64,000 nucleotides of DNA from Maribacter_C sp947494565 (GTDB taxonomy: Bacteria > Bacteroidota > Bacteroidia > Flavobacteriales > Flavobacteriaceae), in assembly GCF_047345415.1 (NCBI RefSeq), contig NZ_JBLFEP010000003.1, forward strand, positions 124,001 to 188,000. The letters are read 5' to 3'. The position numbers and the translations under genes were made by a program. Below the pieces are notes generated by a model. The model worked only from the letters and a program-made list of their open reading frames with translations, had not been told where the DNA came from and searched no databases. Of this stretch, positions 52,775-61,482 are shown in pieces; position 1 is the stretch's first letter; every line of letters begins with the position of its first letter.

Positions 52775-52937
52775 ATCTTTTCTTTATTTGTGTATTGAGT
52801 ATTTTTGAATACACTTAGGTCAAGAATCTTACCAATGCAAACAACAGGACAAAATGTCTGCTAAAATCGTGAATAGCAAGACATTTCGACAGGTGTAAGT
52901 ATAGGGATATCGTACGACTTATTGCTAAAATCAATGT

Positions 52938-53333
52938 ATGGGTTTATTTGGAGGATTATTCGGAAACGGTAATAAGGATGGTGGAAAAGAGGAAAAGCAT
53001 ATTCCATGGATTCCACTGACCAGCTTAGAGCAGTTGGAGGAAATAGCTAATGGATCGCTTCAAAAACCTCAGGTTATTTTCAAGCATTCTACAACTTGTG
53101 GTATCAGCAGAATGGTCATGAATATGTTTACCGGTAGTTATGCCATACCCGAAACACAAATAGATCTGTACTATTTGGATCTTCATGCGTATCGCGAAGT
53201 TTCTAATGAAGTCGGCTATAAATTTCAGTTACTGCATCAATCGCCCCAGCTACTTGTAATTAAAAACGGAACCGTGGTCGCCCATGCTTCACATGGTGCG
53301 ATAACCGAAGTTGATCTAACAAAGTACGTCTAG
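52938..53333 (+). CDS. ytxJ: Bacillithiol-system redox protein YtxJ
   Basis: A 131-residue thioredoxin-fold protein. The monothiol centre is VIFKHSTTCGISRMVMNM (Cys near residue 55), with a single Cys as in bacilliredoxin-like YtxJ, followed by YYLDLHAYREVSNEVGYKF, QSPQLLVIKNG and ASHGAI. The protein is linked to bacillithiol de-bacillithiolation in organisms that make this thiol. It is a single gene ended by a strong terminator. Confidence 0.9.
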   Translation: MGLFGGLFGNGNKDGGKEEKHIPWIPLTSLEQLEEIANGSLQKPQVIFKHSTTCGISRMVMNMFTGSYAIPETQIDLYYLDLHAYREVSNEVGYKFQLLHQSPQLLVIKNGTVVAHASHGAITEVDLTKYV

Positions 53334-53394
53334 GAAGCTTGAAGTAGACCGTCGAAGCGGTCATTGAAAAAAATCTGTGAAGTTGTCAAAGCAA

Positions 53395-53426
53395 AGAGGC
53401 CATCGAATCCGGTGGCCTCTTTTTTT
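53395..53426 (+). terminator. Rho-independent terminator of ytxJ
   Basis: An eight-base stem (AGAGGCCA / TGGCCTCT) with a ten-base loop followed by TTTTTTT, 61 bases after the ytxJ stop. Confidence 0.88.
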
Positions 53427-53447
53427 AAGACGTTTATGTGCGCCGAA

Positions 53448-54650
53448 CTATCGGGCGAGTGGTCGATTGAATCGTTGGCTGACCAGAATATCCTTAATAC
53501 GGGCCTTCAGGTCTTCACCGGCGTCATATACCATTTGCTCGTTCGTTGGAAAAGGAACGGCCCTAAGTTGTAATAAGGGTAAAAGATCTTGATCCAAGGC
53601 TCTTCGATCCCCGTTTATATTCGCATAGCTGTGCTCAAATAGAAACTCGCTGGCCAAAGGGTAATTGTGAATCTCCTGTTTGGTATTCAAATCGAAAAAG
53701 CGTACTTGTCCTGCCACTTGAGCTGATTTCGTTTGAATAAATTGTTCGAAATCACATCGTACGGTTTTGAACTTATCTATTTTGATCTTATTTCCGAGAC
53801 TGTCTTTGACAATAGCCCCGTTTTCGTCACGGGCATATCTAAAGCCATCTTTCACTTGCTTTTCTTTGCTGATCAACTTTTCCCTGATCTGCTCCGGTGA
53901 AATGGAGATATCCTCAAAGGAAATTTGCATCTTGTAACTGTAATCCACATTGGTCAAAGGGTTCGTGTGGTATTTGACCCACAGTTCATTAAGTCCGTAA
54001 GTATTGAAATTCAGCAGTTCTTCCGATAAACGTGCCGGAATGATCTGTTGAGAGTTATTGACCACGTCCACCGTGACATAGTCAATACCTTTTTGATGTG
54101 CTTCGGCTATTTTTTCTCGTGTATCCTCAAAACCAGGATTGATCTCCTCGAGATATACGAAATCATCATAAGCCTTGCGATAATCCATTTTATGAACGGC
54201 ATTGCTTAATAGATGTTCGGCATTGTCATAAAGAAACTCAGAGAGATCTTCCTTGTAGTCAATGATATCGTTTTCATAGTCATTGAATTCAAATTGTGCC
54301 ACCCTACTTTCTTCCATTAGGCGCAAGGGCAATAGGGGTTTAATACGCTCTTGAATGTCTCTCAGGTTCGTGTATGTTTTAAAAATAGCCTCATAATGGG
54401 ATTCATTGCCATCTTTCTCCATAAAAGCGATCTGCCCTAATTCCCTCTCCGTATTTTTTTGATATGCTTCTTCAAGCAAGAGAATGAACTTTTGATTGCC
54501 TTTTTTGACCTTATTATCTGTCAAACGGTTAATTGCCGTATTAATAGCATGTGAATAATCACCTGAATTCAGCGCTTCTTGTGTTCTCTTAGCGCCACTA
54601 CACCCTATGAACAAGGTGGTAATACCGATACATAGTAGTATTTTTTTCAT
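53448..54650 (-). CDS. Conserved hypothetical lipoprotein
   Basis: A 400-residue lipoprotein (MKKILLCIGITTLFIGC, Cys17). The first ~200 residues are helical with TPR-like spacing (YSHAINTAINRLTDNKVKKG, QKFILLLEEAYQKN, YRKAYDDFVYLEEINPGFEDT). The second half is a beta-rich domain (YVTVDVVNNSQQIIPARLSEELLN, YSYKMQISFEDISISPEQI) followed by the helical end GEDLKARIKDIL. I know no function; the layout is conserved among flavobacteria. It converges with ytxJ. Confidence 0.7.
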   Translation of the reverse strand: MKKILLCIGITTLFIGCSGAKRTQEALNSGDYSHAINTAINRLTDNKVKKGNQKFILLLEEAYQKNTERELGQIAFMEKDGNESHYEAIFKTYTNLRDIQERIKPLLPLRLMEESRVAQFEFNDYENDIIDYKEDLSEFLYDNAEHLLSNAVHKMDYRKAYDDFVYLEEINPGFEDTREKIAEAHQKGIDYVTVDVVNNSQQIIPARLSEELLNFNTYGLNELWVKYHTNPLTNVDYSYKMQISFEDISISPEQIREKLISKEKQVKDGFRYARDENGAIVKDSLGNKIKIDKFKTVRCDFEQFIQTKSAQVAGQVRFFDLNTKQEIHNYPLASEFLFEHSYANINGDRRALDQDLLPLLQLRAVPFPTNEQMVYDAGEDLKARIKDILVSQRFNRPLAR

Positions 54651-54776
54651 AATTAGGGATTTTATGATTTAGGGATACAATTTCAACAGCCATGCCAAAA
54701 TGGTATGTCTCGTAAACGTAAAACGATGAACATTCGTATAATACCGTTCAAATGCCCATTTAAATCAATAAAATGC

Positions 54777-56060
54777 CTAATCTATTTCGCGCGCGGGAAG
54801 TAATTTAGTGGACACCTCTCCAAAACCGATCCGACTACCGCTTTTTTCGCAGAATCCTTTCAAGATGACCGTGTCGTTATCGGCAATGAACTTTCGCTCG
54901 ATATTGTTCTTTAGTGGTACCGGTTTGGTGCCTTGCCAAGAAAGTTCGAGCATAGAACCATAAGAGTCGGGGGTAGGTCCGGATATTGTTCCACTCCCCA
55001 TCATATCGCCACTATTGATCGTACAGCCATTGACCGTATGATGCGCCAGCTGTTGTACCATAGTCCAATACATATACTTGAAGTTGGATCGGGTTACCGT
55101 GGTCGCTTCTTCGCCTTCAGGGGCAATAGCAACTTCTAAGTGAATGTCATAACTGTTCGCTCCCTGGTGTCTGAGATAGGGAAAGGGCTCAGGATCTTGT
55201 TTGGGACTTTCCACGCGGAAGGGCTCCAAAGCATCCATCGTAACGATCCAAGGGGAAATGGAAGAAGCGAAATTCTTGGCCAGAAACGGGCCGAGGGGGA
55301 CGTATTCCCATTTTTGAATGTCGCGGGCACTCCAATCATTGAAGAGTACCATTCCAAAAATATAGTCTTCCGCTTCGGCAATCGGTATGGCTTCTCCCAA
55401 GGCATTGGCATCGGTCGTAATAAACGCCATTTCCAATTCAAAATCGACCAGACGTGAAGGACCGAATACGGGATGTTCCGCCCCTTTCGGGAAGGTCTGC
55501 CCGACAGGCCTACGTACCGGAATACCACTGGGCACAATGGTCGAGCTACGACCGTGGTAGCCCACCGGTATATGCAGCCAATTGGGCATCAAGGCATTTT
55601 CCGGGTCGCGAAACATGGTACCTACATTCGTGGCATGTTCCTTACTTGAATAAAAATCAGTGTAGTCACCGATTTGAACCGGTAGTTTCATTTCAATTTC
55701 GTCCATAGCGAACAAAACGACCTTTTTATGATCTTCATTTTGTTGCAGGCTTGGATTTTCAATATCGAATAATTCGCTTATCCTATTGCGCACTGCGCGC
55801 CAGGTCTTTTTTCCATCCGATATGAAATCGTTCAGGGTGTCCTGTAGAAAGATATCATCGGTCAGCGGTATACCCTCAAAATAACCCAGCTGGTGTAAGG
55901 CCCCCAAATCAATGGCATAATCGCCGATCCGTGTACCGATAGTGATGATATCATCTCGGGTCAGAAAAACCCCGAAGGGTATATTTTGAATGGGGAAGTC
56001 GGAATCTTGGGCTACTTCGAGCCAAGATTTTTTAGCAGGATCGTTCGTATTCTCGGGCAT
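54777..56060 (-). CDS. fahA: Fumarylacetoacetase
   Basis: A 427-residue enzyme cleaving fumarylacetoacetate to fumarate and acetoacetate, the last step of tyrosine degradation. Visible family motifs: DYTDFYSSKEHATNVGTMFR (residues ~133-152; catalytic His), PVGYHGRSSTIVPSG, LDFELEMAF-type metal ligand strand (VDFELEMAFITTD), and NDWSARDIQKWEYVPLGPFLAK. Length is normal. It is divergent from glyA across a 111-base region containing a perfect dyad. Confidence 0.96.
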   Translation of the reverse strand: MPENTNDPAKKSWLEVAQDSDFPIQNIPFGVFLTRDDIITIGTRIGDYAIDLGALHQLGYFEGIPLTDDIFLQDTLNDFISDGKKTWRAVRNRISELFDIENPSLQQNEDHKKVVLFAMDEIEMKLPVQIGDYTDFYSSKEHATNVGTMFRDPENALMPNWLHIPVGYHGRSSTIVPSGIPVRRPVGQTFPKGAEHPVFGPSRLVDFELEMAFITTDANALGEAIPIAEAEDYIFGMVLFNDWSARDIQKWEYVPLGPFLAKNFASSISPWIVTMDALEPFRVESPKQDPEPFPYLRHQGANSYDIHLEVAIAPEGEEATTVTRSNFKYMYWTMVQQLAHHTVNGCTINSGDMMGSGTISGPTPDSYGSMLELSWQGTKPVPLKNNIERKFIADNDTVILKGFCEKSGSRIGFGEVSTKLLPAREID

Positions 56061-56078
56061 GGACGAATTGTTAATTTG

Positions 56079-56103
56079 TATTTGATAAATAACGTATCAA
56101 ATA
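56079..56103. promoter_or_regulatory. Perfect dyad TATTTGATA-N7-TATCAAATA between fahA and glyA
   Basis: Nine-base arms with a seven-base spacer, 19 bases before the fahA start codon. The symmetry and place fit an operator for a dimeric regulator of tyrosine degradation; the regulator is not in this window. Confidence 0.6.
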
Positions 56104-56171
56104 TATTATTTTCCACTAATTAAAGGACGGCAATTTGTATTTTTACCGCTCATTTAACAGAATAGTGCAAG

Positions 56172-57446
56172 ATGCAAAGAGACCAGCAAATTTTTGATTT
56201 GATCGAAGCCGAAAAGGAACGACAACTCAACGGAGTCGAACTTATCGCCTCGGAAAATTTTACCAGTCCGCAAGTAATGGAGGCTGCGGGTTCGGTACTT
56301 ACCAACAAGTATGCTGAAGGGTATCCCGGAAAGCGATATTATGGCGGTTGTGAGGTGGTCGATGAAGTAGAACAGTTGGCTATTGATCGTGCGAAGGCAC
56401 TTTTCGGTGCGGCCTATGCCAATGTACAGCCACACTCGGGATCTCAGGCAAATGCCGCGGTCTACCACGCCTGTTTGAAACCGGGAGAAACCGTTTTAGG
56501 TTTTGACCTCTCCCACGGCGGTCACCTGACCCACGGGTCGCCTGTAAATTTTTCGGGAAGACTTTACAATCCTGTTTTTTACGGAGTGGAAAAGGAAACC
56601 GGTGTGTTGAATTACGACCATATTCAAGAAATCGCAACGCGAGAGCAACCGAAAATGATCATTGCGGGGGCTTCGGCCTATTCGCGTGACATGGATTTCA
56701 AGCGCTTTCGTGAAATTGCCGATAGCGTTGGTGCCATTCTATTGGCGGATATCGCACACCCCGCCGGCCTAATTGCCAAAGGTATTTTGAACGATCCCAT
56801 TCCACATTGCCATATCGTTACGACCACGACACACAAAACCTTGAGAGGCCCTAGGGGCGGACTCATTTTGATGGGTCAGGATTTTGAAAACCCCTTTGGG
56901 ATTACGCTGAAGAACGGTAAGCTAAGAAAAATGTCCGCGCTATTGGATTTGGCTGTGTTCCCGGGCAACCAAGGAGGCCCGTTAGAACATATCATTGCCG
57001 CGAAAGCCATTGCCTTTGGAGAAGCGTTGACCGATGATTTTTTAAACTATATGCTACAGGTCAAGAAAAATGCGGCCGCAATGGCTGCTGCATTTGTAGC
57101 CAAGGATTACCATTTGATTTCAGGAGGAACGGATAACCATATGATGTTGATCGACCTTCGAAATAAGGACATTACCGGAAAAGATGCCGAACGAATTTTG
57201 GTACAGGCCGATATTACCGCTAATAAAAATATGGTTCCTTTTGATGATAAATCCCCTTTTGTTACTTCTGGTATCCGTTTTGGTACGGCGGCCATTACAA
57301 CAAGGGGCCTAAAGGAAGCGGATATGGCCACCATTGTCGAATTCGTAGATGAGGTTTTGACCCATCCTGAAGATGAATCCATTATCGCTAATGTTCGTAC
57401 CAAGGTCAATGAATTGATGAAGGGCAGGCCCTTGTTCAGTGCCTAG
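56172..57446 (+). CDS. glyA: Serine hydroxymethyltransferase
   Basis: A 424-residue PLP enzyme interconverting serine and glycine with tetrahydrofolate. Motifs: ELIASENFTSPQVMEA (residues ~21-36), SGSQANAAVYHACLKPG, and the Schiff-base Lys in VTTTTHKTLRGPRGG (near residue 225). Length is normal. It is divergently oriented to fahA. Confidence 0.97.
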   Translation: MQRDQQIFDLIEAEKERQLNGVELIASENFTSPQVMEAAGSVLTNKYAEGYPGKRYYGGCEVVDEVEQLAIDRAKALFGAAYANVQPHSGSQANAAVYHACLKPGETVLGFDLSHGGHLTHGSPVNFSGRLYNPVFYGVEKETGVLNYDHIQEIATREQPKMIIAGASAYSRDMDFKRFREIADSVGAILLADIAHPAGLIAKGILNDPIPHCHIVTTTTHKTLRGPRGGLILMGQDFENPFGITLKNGKLRKMSALLDLAVFPGNQGGPLEHIIAAKAIAFGEALTDDFLNYMLQVKKNAAAMAAAFVAKDYHLISGGTDNHMMLIDLRNKDITGKDAERILVQADITANKNMVPFDDKSPFVTSGIRFGTAAITTRGLKEADMATIVEFVDEVLTHPEDESIIANVRTKVNELMKGRPLFSA

Positions 57447-57511
57447 CGAATAGAAACTTGGGCCCGAAAGGCTCGACTGTGTTATCCGTTAATCGTTATT
57501 GGGTTGTTGGG

Positions 57512-58168
57512 CTACCAGTTCAACATATGCAAATCACCTGAAATGATCGCGGTATTTTTGAGGTCGTAGATCAATGCCCCATCGTCGGAATAAAAATACA
57601 GTCCCCAATACTTGAAATAATCTTGAATGTCGTGATTGCCGTATATGATATTCTTCATCAGGGTCATATCATTTTCGATAAGGCTCTCTTCAAAAATGGG
57701 AACATAGATTTCATAGGGAATCTCGGTCACTCCTTTCGTAAAGTGTACAAAGTTCTCACTTAAGGACTGTAAAATAGCTTCCAGCTGCTCTGGAATACTT
57801 TCATCATAAATTTTGTTGATGATGATAGACGTATCCTTCATGAAAAAAGACAGCTCTTCTATCTCAATATCAAAGTCGTTACTTTCCTTAAGGGTCTCCA
57901 GTAGTTCTGAAAAGTTAAGGTCGGGACTATTGAAATTTCCCCACGTACCGATATTCAAATGATGTAACATTTCGGTAATACCGAAATTACAGCTAATCTC
58001 CAAAACCAGTTTGGCGGATTCCGAATCCTCGATGCATTCATGTATGGCGACCTGTGAAAAAAAGTATTTCTCTAGGTCCTTCTTAAAAGAGCATAAGCCT
58101 TCAATACGGTTGCTCCTATTGAGTCTGACCGAAGGGTTATTCCTGAAATTCTCGTGCTTTGATGGCAT
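57512..58168 (-). CDS. Hypothetical protein, acidic, helical
   Basis: From the ATG at 58168 the protein has 218 residues; a TTG-started frame to 58276 would place the start inside an inverted repeat and is rejected. The sequence is acidic with no signal peptide: VLEISCNFGITEMLHHLNIG, FSELLETLKESNDFDIEIEEL and a C-terminal beta part YWGLYFYSDDGALIYDLKN. I do not recognise a family. It lies downstream of the response regulator gene (169 bases, with an inverted repeat and its own TACATTTG element). Confidence 0.6.
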   Translation of the reverse strand: MPSKHENFRNNPSVRLNRSNRIEGLCSFKKDLEKYFFSQVAIHECIEDSESAKLVLEISCNFGITEMLHHLNIGTWGNFNSPDLNFSELLETLKESNDFDIEIEELSFFMKDTSIIINKIYDESIPEQLEAILQSLSENFVHFTKGVTEIPYEIYVPIFEESLIENDMTLMKNIIYGNHDIQDYFKYWGLYFYSDDGALIYDLKNTAIISGDLHMLNW

Positions 58169-58197
58169 GTTAGGTAATAAGAAATTAGCATTTCTAT

Positions 58198-58205
58198 CAA
58201 ATGTA
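58198..58205 (-). promoter_or_regulatory. -7 element TACATTTG for the hypothetical gene
   Basis: An exact TAnnTTTG match on the minus strand, 29 bases before the ATG at 58168; no clear -33 box. It supports this start. Confidence 0.4.
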
Positions 58206-58271
58206 CTTTTTAACCATGACCCGCCACCATAGGAAAACCGCATAAAAACGGAGGTTTTCGTAGGTCGATGA

Positions 58272-58320
58272 TTCAATATTTTTTAAATATTTGAAAATCA
58301 AATAGTTAAAAAATATTGAA
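58272..58320. repeat. 49-bp near-perfect inverted repeat
   Basis: Arms of 22 bases (58272-58293 and 58299-58320) are complementary except at one position, with a five-base AAAAT loop. The outer 15 bases and inner six bases are each perfect. It is very AT-rich and lies between the response regulator and hypothetical genes. It lacks a T-tract on its 3' side in the minus direction, so it is not a classic terminator. Confidence 0.85.
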
Positions 58321-58337
58321 AACAAAAAAAGTGCAAT

Positions 58338-59027
58338 TTAAATGAAGCCTTTGCGCCGCGCTTCTTCAATTAGGGCAATATCGTTACCGCTTTCTATCCC
58401 GAAGAGGGTTTTTAACTGGCGTTTTCTCGACTCGACCGTGGTGGTCGCGGAGGATATAAGGGGAGCGATATCTTTAGTACGTGTGCCGATGGAGATATAA
58501 TACAGTATCTTTTTATCCAGTTCGTCAATGACAAGATCGTTTTTCATTCTTCTTCGAATGGCTGTAAAGGCACCCGCGGTATAATAGGGTGGTTTGTCAA
58601 TGACCGTCTCGACCATGGTTCGAAGTGATTTTTCATCGATTTCCGATTTGACCATGTACCCGTCTGGATCGACTGATTTGAAGATGCTGTTAATTCGTAA
58701 GTTATCACTATATGATGACATAAAGACCACTCTTGATTCCGGAACGATTTCACGGGCCAATACCCCGAGGTCCTCACCGCTGCGAATATCGCGCTCATGG
58801 GTCGGAAATAGTTGAATGTCCAATAAAATGATGTCGTAGTTCAAGGAGCGCGCCGAAAACTCGATTTTCTCCTTACCGGCCTCATAACTTGTTGCAATGT
58901 CGACCCGTACCTTAAAATCATCGAAGTCTTCCGCTTCAAGAATGTATTTATACCCGGTGGTGGTCATCTCATGATCATCGATGGCCAAAATACGTATGAT
59001 CCTTTGTTCTTCGTCTTCTTCGTTCAT
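58338..59027 (-). CDS. LuxR/NarL-type response regulator
   Basis: A 229-residue regulator. The receiver is intact: acidic D17/D18 (LAIDDHE), phosphoacceptor D70 (IILLDIQLF), SSYSD, and K127 (GYMVKSE). The C-terminal LuxR-like HTH is ELDKKILYYISIGTRTKDIAPLIS with ATTTVESRKRQLKTLFG. It begins directly after the stop of the TPR-histidine kinase (TAGATG), so the two are coupled and surely a cognate pair. Confidence 0.92.
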   Translation of the reverse strand: MNEEDEEQRIIRILAIDDHEMTTTGYKYILEAEDFDDFKVRVDIATSYEAGKEKIEFSARSLNYDIILLDIQLFPTHERDIRSGEDLGVLAREIVPESRVVFMSSYSDNLRINSIFKSVDPDGYMVKSEIDEKSLRTMVETVIDKPPYYTAGAFTAIRRRMKNDLVIDELDKKILYYISIGTRTKDIAPLISSATTTVESRKRQLKTLFGIESGNDIALIEEARRKGFI

Positions 59028-61136
59028 CTATGCGTTTTGTAGATTCTCGGATTCCTTCTTGGCTTCTTTTCTAGTGTCTTTTTTAATGATCGGAATGGTC
59101 AGGGACACGGTCGTGCCGTTTCCGATCTCACTTTCAATGTTCCAAGTACCGTTTACTTTTGTTGTTCTAGAAGCGATATTTCGCATTCCGATACCCTTTT
59201 TTCCTTTTTTGACAACGAATCCTTTGCCGTTGTCAGTAATACGAACCCCTACTGTGGCTGTATCTGCCGTTAATTGCAAATCAATATGTGTACATTGGGC
59301 GTGCTTCACGGCATTTTGAAGACTTTCTTGAATAATGCGGTAGAGATTGATCTTGATATCGCTATTGAGCGCATCCCAATCCAAATGCTCGGCATAGTTG
59401 AAATCGATCGTAATATCGGCAGACTTTTCGATTGTTGTCTTCAAATCTTCCAATGACAGTATAAAGTTATGAATTTTTTGATAGGCTGCATGGCTCAATT
59501 CATGAGAAATCGATCGTACCTCTTCCTGTATGTCCTTTAGCATGACAATAGCCCTTGACCGTTCACTTTTGGCATCGTCGTCATCACGCTTGTTCAAGCC
59601 CAGTAACATCATGCGGGCGCCTTGCAGCCTGCCTTGCACACCATCGTGTAGTTCTTCCGAAATGCGTTTTTGTTCGATTTGTTTGCCCTCCTGTAATTTT
59701 TCGCCCTGGGAAAGCAAGAGATCCAAAATCTCTTGGTTACTGGTCTGCTGTTCTTGTTGAAATTTCAGTTTTTGATTTTTGATGCGTTGGGAGATAATAA
59801 CAAAAGCGGCGATACCTAATAAGAGCAGGGTCAGGGCGATACCGGTCCATAATTGCCGTTGGCGTGCCAACAATTCGTTTTCGGCGACCACTTCATCGGT
59901 TTCGAAACGGATACGGGCAAATTTATTACGTATTTTACGGTCTTCCGTCTGTAGACTATCATTTAAAGCAATGTACTCCTGCACATAGTCTCTTGCATTT
60001 TTCGGATTTGCTTTAGGCAGCAACTTTAGCGTTTCCAATAAACGGCTATAGTTGCTACTTTGCTTGGCAAGGTCGTGGGCCTTATTCAAGAGGCCAAGGG
60101 CTTTTGCAGTATCTTTTTGTTTAAGATAATATTCCCCAAGATTATAGTTCGTATGTGCCAATTCAAAAGTATCGCCGATACTGTCTTGAATATGCATTGC
60201 TTTATAAAAAAGTTCGGGCAATTCCGACTCCTCATTCAATTTAAGTTTGCTATAAGCCAGGTTATTGATAGACCTGGCATACAATCTTGGGTTTTTAAAA
60301 TAGATACTATCTACAGTCACCACTTCTTCAAAAAGAATTTTGGCTGCCATAAAATCGCCTTGTTTTTTGTAAGTGGAACCAATATTGTTTTTTAATCCTA
60401 TTTCCAAAGCGTCCCTTGATTTACTCTTTTTAAGATATTGCTGACCTTCTTGATGGTAGGTCAATGCTTGATTGTAATTCTTGAATTCCCTTGAAATAAT
60501 CGCTAAATTGTTATAGCACCGGTACAATTGCCTATTGGCATTTATTGGTTTTAATAGTTCAATAGCCTTAACCGTATTGATTTCACTTCCCGTATAGTCC
60601 CTGACATCAAGTTGTACAATGGCCATATTGTAAAACATACGGCCTGAATAATCATTTTCGCCAAGTGCATTATAAAGTTTTTGAGCAGAAGCAAAATGAT
60701 AGTAGGCGCTGTCCGCTACCGAATTCGCTCTTAGAAATTCGGCCAAATCCCAATGTGCCTCAGCTTTGGCAGTTGAGTCCCCCATTTTTTTTGCTAAAGC
60801 CAAAGCTGTTGTATTAGCCTTTCTAAATTTTGAGGAGTCTTTCAATCGAAGATAAGCAAGGGACAGTTTGGAGAAGTACTTTACCTTTAAGGAGTCCTTC
60901 ATGCTTTTTGATAAGGCTTCCGCCTTTTCAAGATAGGCCGAGCGTTCTTCAAAAGAATTCTTTTTATCCCGACCCTGTTTAATCAACACTCCTATACTAT
61001 CGGTTTGTGATTGATTAGATATAGTCCTATTACGGTTAACCTCCTTACAAGAGCTGCTCAGAAGAAACGCAATTAGGAAGTAGAAGAGATGCCGCTGATT
61101 TTTGATAGCAAAGGGATATACGTTTGTTAGATACAA
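59028..61136 (-). CDS. TPR sensor histidine kinase, lipoprotein-type N-terminus
   Basis: A 702-residue kinase. The N-terminus has a lipoprotein-like signal (FYFLIAFLLSSSC), followed by ~330 residues of TPR repeats (SRDALEIGLKNNIGSTYKKQGDFMAAK and others), a transmembrane helix (residues ~425-447) and a HisKA_3-type core: H-box RISEELHDGVQGRLQGARMM (His near 496), IIQESLQNAVKHA, ITDNGKGF, and KGIGMRNIASR. The only usable start is TTG at 61136, a few bases after a strong terminator. Such kinases sense unknown stimuli in Bacteroidota. Confidence 0.9.
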   Translation of the reverse strand: MYLTNVYPFAIKNQRHLFYFLIAFLLSSSCKEVNRNRTISNQSQTDSIGVLIKQGRDKKNSFEERSAYLEKAEALSKSMKDSLKVKYFSKLSLAYLRLKDSSKFRKANTTALALAKKMGDSTAKAEAHWDLAEFLRANSVADSAYYHFASAQKLYNALGENDYSGRMFYNMAIVQLDVRDYTGSEINTVKAIELLKPINANRQLYRCYNNLAIISREFKNYNQALTYHQEGQQYLKKSKSRDALEIGLKNNIGSTYKKQGDFMAAKILFEEVVTVDSIYFKNPRLYARSINNLAYSKLKLNEESELPELFYKAMHIQDSIGDTFELAHTNYNLGEYYLKQKDTAKALGLLNKAHDLAKQSSNYSRLLETLKLLPKANPKNARDYVQEYIALNDSLQTEDRKIRNKFARIRFETDEVVAENELLARQRQLWTGIALTLLLLGIAAFVIISQRIKNQKLKFQQEQQTSNQEILDLLLSQGEKLQEGKQIEQKRISEELHDGVQGRLQGARMMLLGLNKRDDDDAKSERSRAIVMLKDIQEEVRSISHELSHAAYQKIHNFILSLEDLKTTIEKSADITIDFNYAEHLDWDALNSDIKINLYRIIQESLQNAVKHAQCTHIDLQLTADTATVGVRITDNGKGFVVKKGKKGIGMRNIASRTTKVNGTWNIESEIGNGTTVSLTIPIIKKDTRKEAKKESENLQNA

Positions 61137-61141
61137 GGTAT

Positions 61142-61174
61142 AAAAAAAGCCCTAAACAAAATGTTTAGGGCTTC
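61142..61174 (-). terminator. Rho-independent terminator after the small lipoprotein gene
   Basis: A perfect 12-base stem (61147-61158 and 61162-61173) with a three-base loop is followed on the minus strand by seven Ts. It lies between the 51-residue lipoprotein gene and the TPR kinase gene, which begins six bases after the T-tract. Confidence 0.93.
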
Positions 61175-61190
61175 GAATTTTTAATATAGT

Positions 61191-61346
61191 CTAGCTGTCC
61201 CTTCCTTCCGTTTGGGTTTCATCACCATCACTTGCGTTCAATTCATAAAGTGTATCCGTTTCTGCGGTACTTTCTGCTTCGCATGAAAGTAGACCTACAC
61301 TAAATACAACAACTGCCAAAATACTTGCTACTTTTTTCATCTTCAT
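61191..61346 (-). CDS. Small lipoprotein, 51 residues
   Basis: The frame from ATG at 61346 to TAG at 61191 gives a 51-residue peptide: a signal peptide (MKMKKVASILAVVVFSVGLL) with lipobox LLSC (Cys22), then an acidic tail with many Ser, Thr, Glu and Asp (EAESTAETDTLYELNASDGD). It is too short for default gene finders. It lies upstream of the histidine kinase/response regulator pair on the same strand and is followed by its own strong terminator. I know no family; a surface or signalling-accessory role is speculation. Confidence 0.72.
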   Translation of the reverse strand: MKMKKVASILAVVVFSVGLLSCEAESTAETDTLYELNASDGDETQTEGRDS

Positions 61347-61482
61347 AATTTTAAGGGGTTATTTGATTATTTTTCGATAGGGTAAATCTAAGGGTACCCC
61401 GTCATTAGGGTGACCTCTTAAGCATTTTGCTAGTGAATGGTAGTAGTCTGCGAGTATTTGAACCGATTTTAAGAGAATCGAT

